NCBI GenBank assembly: GCA_019187665.1
Contig: JABARH010000012.1
Location: 1-64,000 of the forward strand
Reading direction: 5' to 3'
DNA from: Anaerolineales bacterium
Lineage (GTDB): Bacteria; Chloroflexota; Anaerolineae; Anaerolineales; Villigracilaceae
Length of the DNA: 64,000 nt
Part shown: positions 52,252 to 60,802 of the stretch, in pieces
Layout of the letters: every line of letters begins with the position of its first letter
Numbering within the stretch: the first letter of the stretch is position 1
The notes under the pieces: model-generated
Seen by the model: the letters and a program-made list of their open reading frames with translations, nothing else
What the model was told of the DNA's origin: nothing
Database searches by the model: none
Position numbers and translations under genes: made by a program

Positions 52252-53811
52252 ATGAATGAATCCTCCCGCTCCGTCTTCGACCGTTTTCACCTCCTCACGC
52301 TGGTCGTCCTTTTTCTCGCGGCCCTCTGCATCCGCCTTTACGACCTGACCGACCTGCCGCTCGATTTTCACCCCACGCGCCAACTGCTCTCTGCCATCAA
52401 GGCGCGCGGTATGTATTACGAGACTCTCACCGACGCGCCCGCCGACCTGCGTCGGTTCGCCATTCAGCAGGGGAATCAGCGCGTCACCATCGAACCCGAA
52501 ATTTTGGAGCAGCTCACTGTCTTCACGTGGAAGTTTACAGGCGACCAACTCTGGGTAGCGCGCGTCTACTCTATCCTCTTCTGGCTCATCGGCGGAATCT
52601 TCCTCTACCTCCTCGCCCGCGATTTATTTTCAAAAGACTCCGCCCTCTTCGCCGCCGCCTTCCATCTTCTCCTCCCTTATGCCGTCATTGCCAGCCGTTC
52701 CTTCCAACCCGACCCGCTCATGGTCGCGCTCATCATCGCCTTCTGGTGGTCGGTCAACCGCTGGGCGAAATCTCTAACCCCGGTACCCTCTTCTACGTCT
52801 CCCGTTCCACAGCCTGCAACCCGAAACTTGTATCCTGCCATCTCCTCTTCCTGGCAATACGCCATCGCCGCCTCCCTCTTCGGCGGCCTCGCGATTTTCA
52901 TCAAACTCAACGCGGCCTTCTTCATCATCGGCGGCGCCCTCGGCGCGGCCCTCGGACGCGCCTCTCTGCGCGACCTGCTCCGCAACCAACAGGTCTGGGC
53001 CATGGCTGCCCTGGGCATTCTGCCGGGCATGAGTTGGGTGATCTATGGACTCATGCGCGGCTTTCTCGGCCAGTTTTTCAAAGATCGCTTTTTACCAGCC
53101 ATGTTTCTCACCCCTTCCTTTTATTTTGGCTGGACGCAGATGCTCGACAACGTTCTCGGCCTCCTCCCCTTCGCTCTTGCCCTCCTCGGACTCCTCCTCG
53201 TAGACTCCAGACCCACGCGCTCGTTCCTCCTCGGGCTGTGGGGCGGGTACCTCGCCTTCGCGCTTTTCTTCAACTATCACATTTCGACTCACGACTACTA
53301 CAGCCTGCCCCTCATCCCCATCGCCGCCTTGACGTTGACCCCGCTCGCGAATGCGATCGTGGCGCAAATTTCAAATGTACGCCACAACACCATCGCCGCC
53401 CTCATCCTGACCATCTGCCTCCTCGCCCCTCTCTGGACTGCGCGCGCCGCCCTCAAATCCGTGGACTATCGCCCTCAGGCCGCATTCTGGAATCACATCG
53501 GCGAGACTGTGCGCGGGCATCGCGTCGTCGCGCTCGCCGAAGACTACGCCATGCCCTTCGTCTATTGGGGCTGGACAGCCACAACCAACTGGCCTGATTC
53601 CTCCGATATCGAGTATCATGCTTTGCGCGGCGGCGGACAGACCTTCGAAAAATATTTCGACCGCCTGACGAAAAACAAAGACCTCTTCCTCGTCACCGAC
53701 CTCGCCGACCTGAAACGCCAGCCCGACCTGCAAGCGCGGCTTTCTGGCTTCGCCATTTTCGCGCAAGGCGATGGCTATCTCATTTACGATCTCGCAAACC
53801 CGTTGCCGTGA
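52252..53811 (+). CDS. GT-C glycosyltransferase (paralogue of 49740-51260)
   Basis: 519 residues, multi-pass. The first loop LTDLPLDFHPTRQLLSA and the RSFQPDPLM segment match the paralogue at 49740. The ending (a region of DLKRQPDLQARL, then GDGYLIYDL) is also shared, showing full-length homology. The two may add different sugars. It is followed directly by an octamer/heptamer array. Confidence 0.82.
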   Translation: MNESSRSVFDRFHLLTLVVLFLAALCIRLYDLTDLPLDFHPTRQLLSAIKARGMYYETLTDAPADLRRFAIQQGNQRVTIEPEILEQLTVFTWKFTGDQLWVARVYSILFWLIGGIFLYLLARDLFSKDSALFAAAFHLLLPYAVIASRSFQPDPLMVALIIAFWWSVNRWAKSLTPVPSSTSPVPQPATRNLYPAISSSWQYAIAASLFGGLAIFIKLNAAFFIIGGALGAALGRASLRDLLRNQQVWAMAALGILPGMSWVIYGLMRGFLGQFFKDRFLPAMFLTPSFYFGWTQMLDNVLGLLPFALALLGLLLVDSRPTRSFLLGLWGGYLAFALFFNYHISTHDYYSLPLIPIAALTLTPLANAIVAQISNVRHNTIAALILTICLLAPLWTARAALKSVDYRPQAAFWNHIGETVRGHRVVALAEDYAMPFVYWGWTATTNWPDSSDIEYHALRGGGQTFEKYFDRLTKNKDLFLVTDLADLKRQPDLQARLSGFAIFAQGDGYLIYDLANPLP

Positions 53812-53822
53812 GGGCGTGGTAG

Positions 53823-54062
53823 GTAGACACGTAGACGCGTAGACGCGTAGACGCGTAGACGCGTAGACGCGTAGACGCGTAGACACGTAGACATGTAGAC
53901 ACGTACACATGTACACACGTAGACATGTAGACACGTACACACGTAGACATGTAGACACGTAGACACGTACACACGTAGACACGTACACACGTAGACACGT
54001 ACACACGTAACTTGTAACTTGTAACTTGTAACTTGTAACTCGCAACCCGCAACCCGCAACTC
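53823..54062. repeat. Octamer (23 units) plus heptamer (8 units) tandem array
   Basis: 23 contiguous 8-mers of type GTAGACGC, GTAGACAC, GTACACAC (53823-54006), then eight 7-mers GTAACTT x4, GTAACTC, GCAACCC x2, GCAACTC (54007-54062). The phase is unbroken within each block. It lies between two co-directional glycan genes. Reading frames across it are artefacts. Confidence 0.92.
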
Positions 54063-54102
54063 GTACCCGTAACCGCCTCTCGCGCTACCACCAACCCCCT
54101 CC

Positions 54103-55533
54103 ATGCCCTGCCTCCCCCGCCTCGCCCGCATCTTCTTCTCGCTTGCCTCTGCCGCCGCGCTTTCCGTCTACGCCTACCTCGCCGCGTTCATCCGTCCCAT
54201 CGGCGACGACTATTGCATCTCGGCGCGCTTGATCGGCTATGACCCGCTGACGGCCAGCCTCATCAAATACTGGTACACATCGAATCGATTCTCCAATCAA
54301 ATGGTCGCGTGGACCGCCGACCTGCTCGGGCCGCGCGGTGTGGCGCTCCTCGCGGCGCTCTCCCTCCTGCTCTGGCTCGCAGGGCTGACGTGGCTTCTGT
54401 ACGAATCGGCGCGCCTCCTCAAAATCCGCTGGGACTTCTGGGCTGGATTTCTCCCTGCCGAACTCATCACGCTGATCTCCTACTACACCGCGCCGAATCT
54501 TTTTCAATCTGCGCAATGGCGGCCTGGGCTGATGACCTACTTGCTCCCGCTCGTCATCTTCGCCTTTATCTTCGCGGGCATCCTGCGCGGCACGCGCCGC
54601 CTCGCTGGGCGAGCGGCCGCGCAGCGGCGTATCGAGACCAGCCTCGCCATCACGCTCCTCTTCTTCACCGCGTTCTTCGCGGGCGGACTCTCCGAGACTG
54701 CGGGCGCGTTGCACATTTCCATCCTCGGCCTGGCGCTGGCCTTCAATTTTATTTGGAATAAGACTCCCACCCGCCATCCCGCGCTTGTCCTCATCACCGC
54801 CGCGCTCGCGGGCGCCCTGCTCGCGATGATCGGCATGTTCATCACACCCGCCAACGCCATCCGCCTCGAAGGCGCGCAATCTCCCTCCATCCTCGATGCC
54901 CTCCTGCGCGCATTCACCTACGCAGCGCTATTCTTATCCGAGTCCGCGCGCCTGCTGAAAATTTCACTCGGCTTCACCTTCGTCGCTGGCGCGGCGCTCG
55001 CCTTTCTCTATTCCAAAACCGCCGACCTGTCTCTGCCGCGCCGCGCCTGGCTCGGCCTCCTCCTCATCCCGCTTCTAACCTGCCTCCTCATCGCCGCGAC
55101 ATTCGCCCCCAGCGCCTACGGACAGTCCTTCCCTGTCGAACGCGTCCGCTTCCCCGCGCACGCCCTGCTTGCCGCCTCGCTCCTGACCTGGGGCGGCCTG
55201 CTCGGCGCGTTGGCCGCGCGCCTCTCCCTCCCGCGTGCGACGACAACGCTGACCGCCATCGCGCTGTTCACCCTCGCGCTCTATCCGCTCTGGACGATCC
55301 GCAATAACTATAAATTGATTCCGCAATACCAGCGCCAGGCCGCGCAATGGGACGCGCGCGACGCGTCCATCCGCGCGCAGGCCGCCGCGGGCGAAAAGAA
55401 TATCGTCACCTGGAGACTGCCTGACATCGCCAACGTCAACGATCTCGGTCCGCGCCCTGGCCATTGGATCAACTACTGCGCGGCCATCGTCTACGGCGTG
55501 GACTCCATCTCCGCCTCGCAGGAAAGCCCGTGA
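54103..55533 (+). CDS. Multi-pass membrane protein, DUF6056/GT-C-like
   Basis: 476 residues with about ten membrane helices. The first outer loop reads PIGDDYCISARL and YWYTSNRFSNQM, as in DUF6056 and related GT-C proteins, where the acidic pair may be catalytic. Probably a further lipid-linked sugar transferase; specificity is unknown. It overlaps the sulfotransferase gene by four bases (GTGA). Confidence 0.7.
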   Translation: MPCLPRLARIFFSLASAAALSVYAYLAAFIRPIGDDYCISARLIGYDPLTASLIKYWYTSNRFSNQMVAWTADLLGPRGVALLAALSLLLWLAGLTWLLYESARLLKIRWDFWAGFLPAELITLISYYTAPNLFQSAQWRPGLMTYLLPLVIFAFIFAGILRGTRRLAGRAAAQRRIETSLAITLLFFTAFFAGGLSETAGALHISILGLALAFNFIWNKTPTRHPALVLITAALAGALLAMIGMFITPANAIRLEGAQSPSILDALLRAFTYAALFLSESARLLKISLGFTFVAGAALAFLYSKTADLSLPRRAWLGLLLIPLLTCLLIAATFAPSAYGQSFPVERVRFPAHALLAASLLTWGGLLGALAARLSLPRATTTLTAIALFTLALYPLWTIRNNYKLIPQYQRQAAQWDARDASIRAQAAAGEKNIVTWRLPDIANVNDLGPRPGHWINYCAAIVYGVDSISASQESP

Positions 55534-56483
55534 CCTCGCAGCCCCTCCTCGTCACGGGCGCGCACCGCACAGGCACCACCTGGGTTGGCAAAATGCTGGC
55601 CGCAGGCGGATACGCCTACGTCAGCGAGCCGCTCAACGCCCTGCATCGGCCTGGCGTGATGAGCGCGCCCGTCGGCAAGTGGTATCAGTACATTACGCGC
55701 GAAAACGAAGACGAATATCTGCGCGCCTTTCAGAAGACTCTCGCGCTGCGCTACGGCCTGCTCGCGGAACTGAAATCGCTGCGCTCGCCTCGCGACCTCC
55801 TGCGCGCGGGACGCGACCTGGCCGTCTTTTTCCACGGGCGAATCTTTCGCCGCCCCGCGCTGATCAAGGACCCCTTCGCGGTCTTCTCGCTTCCGTGGTT
55901 CGCGCAAAGGCTCAACTGCCGCGTCGTTGTCACAATTCGCCATCCCGCCGCGTTTGCCAGCAGTCTCAAAAAACTGAACTGGCCGTTCAACTTCCGCGAC
56001 CTGCTCGACCAGCCTCTGCTCATGCGCGACCATCTCGAACCTTTCCGCGCGGACATGCGGCGCGTCGCCGCCGACGATATTATCGGCCAGGCCGCGCTGT
56101 TGTGGAAAATGATTTACGCCGTTGTTCAGCAGGGTTCGACGCTGGAGGGCGCAGTGTCTGCTGGCCCGCGCCGCGAAGAATATCCCTCCGTGCTCCTCCT
56201 CCGCCACGAAGATCTTTCGCGCGATCCTGTCGCGGGGTTTGCGCGGGCGTATGAGTCGCTGGGGTTGGCGTACCCCGCGCGGGTTCGGGAAATGATCCGC
56301 AATTCGTCGGGCAGCGAAAACCCCGCCGAGTTGTCGAGTCGCAAAACACATTCCGTCAAACTCGACAGCCGCGCCAATCTCGAAAATTGGAAGAAGCGTT
56401 TGACGAAAGATGAGATCGCGCGCGTCCGCGCTCTGACCGAAGAAACGTCGCGCCATTTTTACGCCGACATGAAATGGGATTGA
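55530..56483 (+). CDS. Sulfotransferase-family protein (first)
   Basis: 317 residues when started at GTG 55530, which has AGGAAA upstream and overlaps the previous stop. The 5'-phosphosulfate loop is TGAHRTGTTWVGKML near residues 8-22 and the 3'-phosphate motif is VVVTIRHPAAFASSLKKLNW. It would transfer sulfate from PAPS to a sugar. The alternative is a PAPS-independent relative; the motifs favour PAPS. Confidence 0.83.
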   Translation: MTSQPLLVTGAHRTGTTWVGKMLAAGGYAYVSEPLNALHRPGVMSAPVGKWYQYITRENEDEYLRAFQKTLALRYGLLAELKSLRSPRDLLRAGRDLAVFFHGRIFRRPALIKDPFAVFSLPWFAQRLNCRVVVTIRHPAAFASSLKKLNWPFNFRDLLDQPLLMRDHLEPFRADMRRVAADDIIGQAALLWKMIYAVVQQGSTLEGAVSAGPRREEYPSVLLLRHEDLSRDPVAGFARAYESLGLAYPARVREMIRNSSGSENPAELSSRKTHSVKLDSRANLENWKKRLTKDEIARVRALTEETSRHFYADMKWD

Positions 56484-56484
56484 G

Positions 56485-57270
56485 ATGAAGCCAGTTGCCC
56501 TGCCCGTCGTTTCGATCGTGACGCCGTCGTTTAACCAGGCGCGCTTTTTGGAGGCGACGATTCAATCTGTGTTTGCGCAGGATTATCCGCGCATCGAATA
56601 CATCATCGTAGACGGCGGCTCGACGGATGGCAGCCTTGACATCATCCAAAAACACGCGCGCAAACTTGCCTGGTGGGTGAGCGAAAAAGATCGCGGGCAG
56701 ACCGACGCCATCAACAAGGGCTTTGCGCGCGCCACAGGACAGATCTTCGCCTGGCTGAATTCGGACGACACCTACGAGCCGCGCGCGGTTGGGCGGGCCG
56801 TGAAGTATTTGTTGGAACAGCGCGAGGCGGGCATGGTTTACGCGGATTGCAATTACATCAACGAAGAGGGGCGCGTCATCGGCAAATTTCCCGCCGCGCA
56901 GACCGACCTGGCGCGCCTGCGACGCGGCTACGTCCACATCCCGCAGCAGACGATGTTCTTCCGCGCCGAATTATGGAAACAGGTCGGGCCTCTCGATCCG
57001 TCTTTTTATTTCGCGATGGATTACGATCTGTGGACGCGCATTGCCGCGCGCGCCGAATTGAAATACCTCGCGGGACAAACCTGGGCCAATTTCCGCATCC
57101 ACGCTTCGGGCAAGACCGTCGCCGCCGACGACCGCTGCTGGCCCGAGATGCTCCGCGTCCATTATCGCGATGGCGGAAATTTTTTCTCTCCCATCGTCGC
57201 AAAGTATTACATTCGCAGATTCATCGCGCCGTTGTGGGCTTGGAGATTTCGTAGAAGACTCGGCGTATAA
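56485..57270 (+). CDS. GT2-family glycosyltransferase
   Basis: 261 residues with VSIVTPSFNQARFLEATI, VDGGSTDGSLDII and NSDDTYEP. It is shorter than the GT2 at 51257 and lacks its helical tail, but the catalytic halves are similar. It starts one base after the sulfotransferase stop. Confidence 0.9.
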   Translation: MKPVALPVVSIVTPSFNQARFLEATIQSVFAQDYPRIEYIIVDGGSTDGSLDIIQKHARKLAWWVSEKDRGQTDAINKGFARATGQIFAWLNSDDTYEPRAVGRAVKYLLEQREAGMVYADCNYINEEGRVIGKFPAAQTDLARLRRGYVHIPQQTMFFRAELWKQVGPLDPSFYFAMDYDLWTRIAARAELKYLAGQTWANFRIHASGKTVAADDRCWPEMLRVHYRDGGNFFSPIVAKYYIRRFIAPLWAWRFRRRLGV

Positions 57271-57283
57271 TTTGGGGAGGCGC

Positions 57284-57437
57284 GTATATACGTATACACG
57301 TACACACGTATACACGTACACACGTACACACGTATACACGTACACACGTATACACGTATACACGTCAGTACCGCGTAACCCGTAACTTGTAACTTGCAAC
57401 CCGTAACTTGTAACTCGTAACTTGTAACTTGCAACCC
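57284..57437. repeat. Octamer (10 units) plus heptamer (9 units) array with 80-bp alternating purine-pyrimidine tract
   Basis: Ten 8-mers GTATATAC, GTATACAC, GTACACAC (57284-57363), the 11-mer GTCAGTACCGC, then nine 7-mers of type GTAACTT/GCAACCC (57375-57437). The octamer block alternates purine and pyrimidine without a break for 80 bases. Confidence 0.92.
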
Positions 57438-57462
57438 GTATCCTGCCGTAGCCAACTGCCCC

Positions 57463-58181
57463 ATGTCCCTCCTCTTCTCTCCTCCTTCGCCCGAAGACCT
57501 TACCCGCCTCCTCAAAGCCTGGCGCTTTTGGGTTCTCGCCGCGTTGATCGGCGGGATTCTCGGCGCGGCGCTCTACCTTATCACGCCGCCCGCCTATCGC
57601 GCACGCGCCTCCGCTCAGGTGGATTTCAACATCGAAGAAGCGTATACGCCCACGCAGGATAAACAGGCCTTCTATTATCTCGAACGCGAAGTCCGCAAGT
57701 TGCAGGATGTCGCCTTTTCAGACGCGGTCCTGCAAGCCGTCGCGGACGAGGTCGGCGGCGTTTCCATCGCGGAACTGCGCGACGAAAAACTCCTCCTCAG
57801 CCAACCTGGCGAAGCGGGCTGGCATTTCTTCGCCGAAGACCGCGACCCGCAACGCGCCGAAGCGCTCGCTTCCGCATGGACAAACGCCTTTATCGCGGAA
57901 GTCAGGGACGCCGCCACAGCCAGCATGACGCTTCAATCCTTCCACGCGGAGATCGAAACAGGCTGCGACGGGGATTGCTCCTCCATCGAAGCGCAGGTCG
58001 CCGCGCTGGAAGCGCGCGCGCGCGGTATCAGTCCCTACGTGGAGGCCGGGCCTCTCCAGACCCAGCAACTCCCCGTTACGCGTAAACTCGATATCAGCGC
58101 CTATATCCTCATCGGCGCGCTCTCCTTCGTGGCAATCGCCGCGTTGTTTGTGTTGTTTGTCCCAGGCAGGCGCGTGGAGAG

Positions 58182-58185
<4 letters not shown>
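57463..58185 (+). CDS. Wzz/chain-length-determinant family protein
   Basis: 240 residues with one membrane helix near 22-42 and one near 208-232, flanking an outer domain with YRARASAQVDF at its start. This is the Wzz topology. It probably sets polysaccharide chain length with the polymerase. No cytoplasmic tyrosine-kinase domain is fused. Its stop codon lies inside the first unit of the next octamer array. Confidence 0.75.
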
Positions 58186-58364
<179 letters not shown>

Positions 58365-58366
58365 CG

Positions 58367-59836
58367 ATGACCGCCCCCTCCCTCTCCCTCGAAAAAATCT
58401 CCCGCCTCCTCTGGGCGGCAGTTTTGTTTACATTGCCTGTCACTAGTTTTCGCTTCTTCCCCTTCCTCGGCGATTCGACTCAAGTCCGCCCGCTGGCGCT
58501 GTATCCCCTCGCTCTGCTCGTGCCCATTTTGCTTGCAAGACTCTGGCGCGGAGAAATCCAAAATCCCATGCCGGGCAGCCTCGTTTTGTGGGGTGCGTTT
58601 TTGCTCGTGGCGCTGCTGGCCTCCGCGCTCGGCGCGTTGAACGCCCCGCTCGAACTGCGCGGCTCCTTCTATTTCGACCGCGTCCTCCGCGCCTGGGCGA
58701 CCGTCGTCATCGGCCTCATGTTTTTTGTCGCGGCCATCTGGATGAACCGCGACGAAACCGACGCGCGCTTTTCGGTCAAATGGATTCTCCTCGGCCTCTG
58801 TCTCCATATTGTTTGGAGCGGCGTGCAGGCGCTCTCCTTCTACACGCCGCTCATCTCGCGCGACACCATGCGCGACCTCCAGACCTCCTTCTCGCTGCGC
58901 GTCCCCATGAAGAACCGCCGCTTCTCTGGCATGGCCTTCGAATCTTCATGGCTCGCGGGGCAGATCGCCACACTCTACATGCCCTGGCTCGTCGCCGCAC
59001 TGCTCACGCGCTACCGCGTCTTCAAACAAAAATGGATCGAGCCGGTTCTCTTCCTGGTCGCGCTCTTCCTGCTCTTCTTCACTTTTTCGCGCGGCGGCCT
59101 GTTCTATTTTTTGACCGCCGGACTCATCACCGGCTGGATCGGACGCGGCGACTTTTTCCAGCGCGCCCGCGCCTGGCTCGCCTCCCCCTTCCGAAAGGAA
59201 GCGGCCGCGCCGACCCGCGCGCGCGACCTCGCCCTGCGCGTTTCACTGCTCGTCCTCGCGGCCGCCGTCCTGGCCGGGACGAGCGTCTTCATGTACAACA
59301 AACGCTACCTCAACAAACTTTTCTCCGGGTTCGAGAAAGCCGACAGTTTCGAGGAATACATCATCTACAACTACGCTGGCGGACGCGCCGCCTACGCCTG
59401 GTCTGCCATGGGCGTATACCGCCTCGACCCGTGGAGCGGAGTTGGCCTCGGCGCCAGCGGCCTCAGCATGTACAACCACCTCCCCGATTTTTCCCAAACC
59501 AGCCTCTTCGAGATCGCGCGCCAACTCGACCCCTCCAGCCGCGCCATCCCCAACCCAAAATCCATGCCGATCCGCGTCCTCGCCGAAACGGGGCTGATCG
59601 GCCTGGCGTTCTTCCTCGCCTTTCAATTTTCCATGCTCGGCGATGTGCGCGTCCTCTTCCGTTCGGGCGCAAAAAAATATTTTGCCTGCGCGGGCATATT
59701 CACATGGATCGCGGTTTTCCTCTATAATATGACCCAGGACTCGCTCGCTACTCCCAACTTGTGGATCAACCTCGGAATTTTGATCGGCCTCGCCAGCGCG
59801 TACAACCTCGCGGAGGCCGTCAAGGAGATTGCATGA
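58367..59836 (+). CDS. O-antigen ligase/polymerase (Wzy_C family) membrane protein
   Basis: 489 residues with about ten helices. A large outer loop near residues 165-200 has RVPMKNRRFSGMAFE, and a second (VGLGASGLSMYNHLPD) resembles the family's conserved GVGLG-type motif. It would polymerise repeat units or ligate the glycan. It overlaps the second sulfotransferase by four bases. Confidence 0.8.
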   Translation: MTAPSLSLEKISRLLWAAVLFTLPVTSFRFFPFLGDSTQVRPLALYPLALLVPILLARLWRGEIQNPMPGSLVLWGAFLLVALLASALGALNAPLELRGSFYFDRVLRAWATVVIGLMFFVAAIWMNRDETDARFSVKWILLGLCLHIVWSGVQALSFYTPLISRDTMRDLQTSFSLRVPMKNRRFSGMAFESSWLAGQIATLYMPWLVAALLTRYRVFKQKWIEPVLFLVALFLLFFTFSRGGLFYFLTAGLITGWIGRGDFFQRARAWLASPFRKEAAAPTRARDLALRVSLLVLAAAVLAGTSVFMYNKRYLNKLFSGFEKADSFEEYIIYNYAGGRAAYAWSAMGVYRLDPWSGVGLGASGLSMYNHLPDFSQTSLFEIARQLDPSSRAIPNPKSMPIRVLAETGLIGLAFFLAFQFSMLGDVRVLFRSGAKKYFACAGIFTWIAVFLYNMTQDSLATPNLWINLGILIGLASAYNLAEAVKEIA

Positions 59837-60561
59837 TCGTTCTTTCCGTCGGAATGCCGCGCGCTGGTTCGGGCTGGCACTACAACGTCATTCACGATCT
59901 GATGGCCGCCGCAGGCGCCGCCGATGCGCGCGATATTCGCGTGAAGTATCGTTTGCAAAAAATTCTCACCGAAGTAAACTGCAACATCGGGGTCTTGTCC
60001 GCGCGGCGTCTCGCCATGACGACCGTCCCCGCGCTGATGGGCAACACCTTCGTCATCAAGGCTCACGCGGGACCTTCGGCCGCGTCGCGCTTTCTGGCAG
60101 CGATCGGCCTGATGAAAGTTTCCTACATCTACCGCGATCCGCGCGACGCCATGCTCTCCGCCTTCGAGTTCGGCCAGCGCGCCATCCAAAACGGACGCCC
60201 CAACGCCTTCTCGCACCTGACCGATTTCCAGAAGACGCTCGACTTCATGTCCGAATACGTCCGCGTTTGGGAGAGATGGATGGGCGAGACGACGCCCCTC
60301 ATCGCGCGTTACGAAGACCTGCTGCTCAATTACGACGCGGAGGTGATGCGTCTTGCAGAATACCTCAACCTGGACGGCAGCCGCCCCGAGGTGCGCGCAG
60401 TGATCGAAAAATATCGCCCCGAAAAGGCGGAGGGGCAGCAGGGCCTGCATTTCTACAAGGGCAAGATCGGCCGCTTCCGCGAGGCCTACCCGGAGGATCA
60501 GCAAAGGATCATGGCCGAACGCTTCGCTCCCGTCCTGCGAAAAATGAGGTATGAAGTTTGA
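59833..60561 (+). CDS. Sulfotransferase-family protein (second)
   Basis: 242 residues from ATG 59833, with GGAG at 59824-59827 and overlap with the previous stop. The 5'-phosphosulfate loop is VGMPRAGSGWHYNVI and the 3'-phosphate motif is YIYRDPRDAMLSAF. It is not closely similar to the first sulfotransferase outside these motifs. It ends the operon. Confidence 0.82.
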   Translation: MIVLSVGMPRAGSGWHYNVIHDLMAAAGAADARDIRVKYRLQKILTEVNCNIGVLSARRLAMTTVPALMGNTFVIKAHAGPSAASRFLAAIGLMKVSYIYRDPRDAMLSAFEFGQRAIQNGRPNAFSHLTDFQKTLDFMSEYVRVWERWMGETTPLIARYEDLLLNYDAEVMRLAEYLNLDGSRPEVRAVIEKYRPEKAEGQQGLHFYKGKIGRFREAYPEDQQRIMAERFAPVLRKMRYEV

Positions 60562-60565
60562 AACA

Positions 60566-60694
60566 CAGGACGTACGCATAATTGGCGTTCTCCCCTGGCG
60601 CCGCCCGTGATTTGCCAGGCAAATCAGGCAGGCGTAACGCCAGCGGGCGCGTTAACCTTCGGCGCGCCCTACGCAAGGTTTTGCGTACGTCCTG
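60566..60694. mobile_element. MITE-C copy 2 (129 bp, 5-bp direct repeats)
   Basis: Perfect 13-bp ends CAGGACGTACGCA (60566-60578) and TGCGTACGTCCTG (60682-60694), flanked by AAACA on both sides (60561-60565, 60695-60699). The right half, inverted, matches copy 1 at 436-531, including the GGGCGCGCCGAAGG core. The middle has an extra palindrome around GATTTGCCAGGCAAATC. Confidence 0.85.
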
Positions 60695-60701
60695 AAACAA
60701 T

Positions 60702-60734
60702 AGAAACCAGGTTCCTTCGATGAACCTGGTTTCT
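60702..60734 (+). terminator. Terminator-like hairpin ending the polysaccharide operon
   Basis: 13-bp arms AGAAACCAGGTTC (60702-60714) and GAACCTGGTTTCT (60722-60734). The T tract is short, so it may act with RNA-stability or Rho effects. Confidence 0.7.
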
Positions 60735-60802
60735 CAAACCGTAAGCATCTTGTAACGCCTGCCGAAAAAATCTCCAAAAAAGTCGAGTATCATACCCTCC
60801 TC

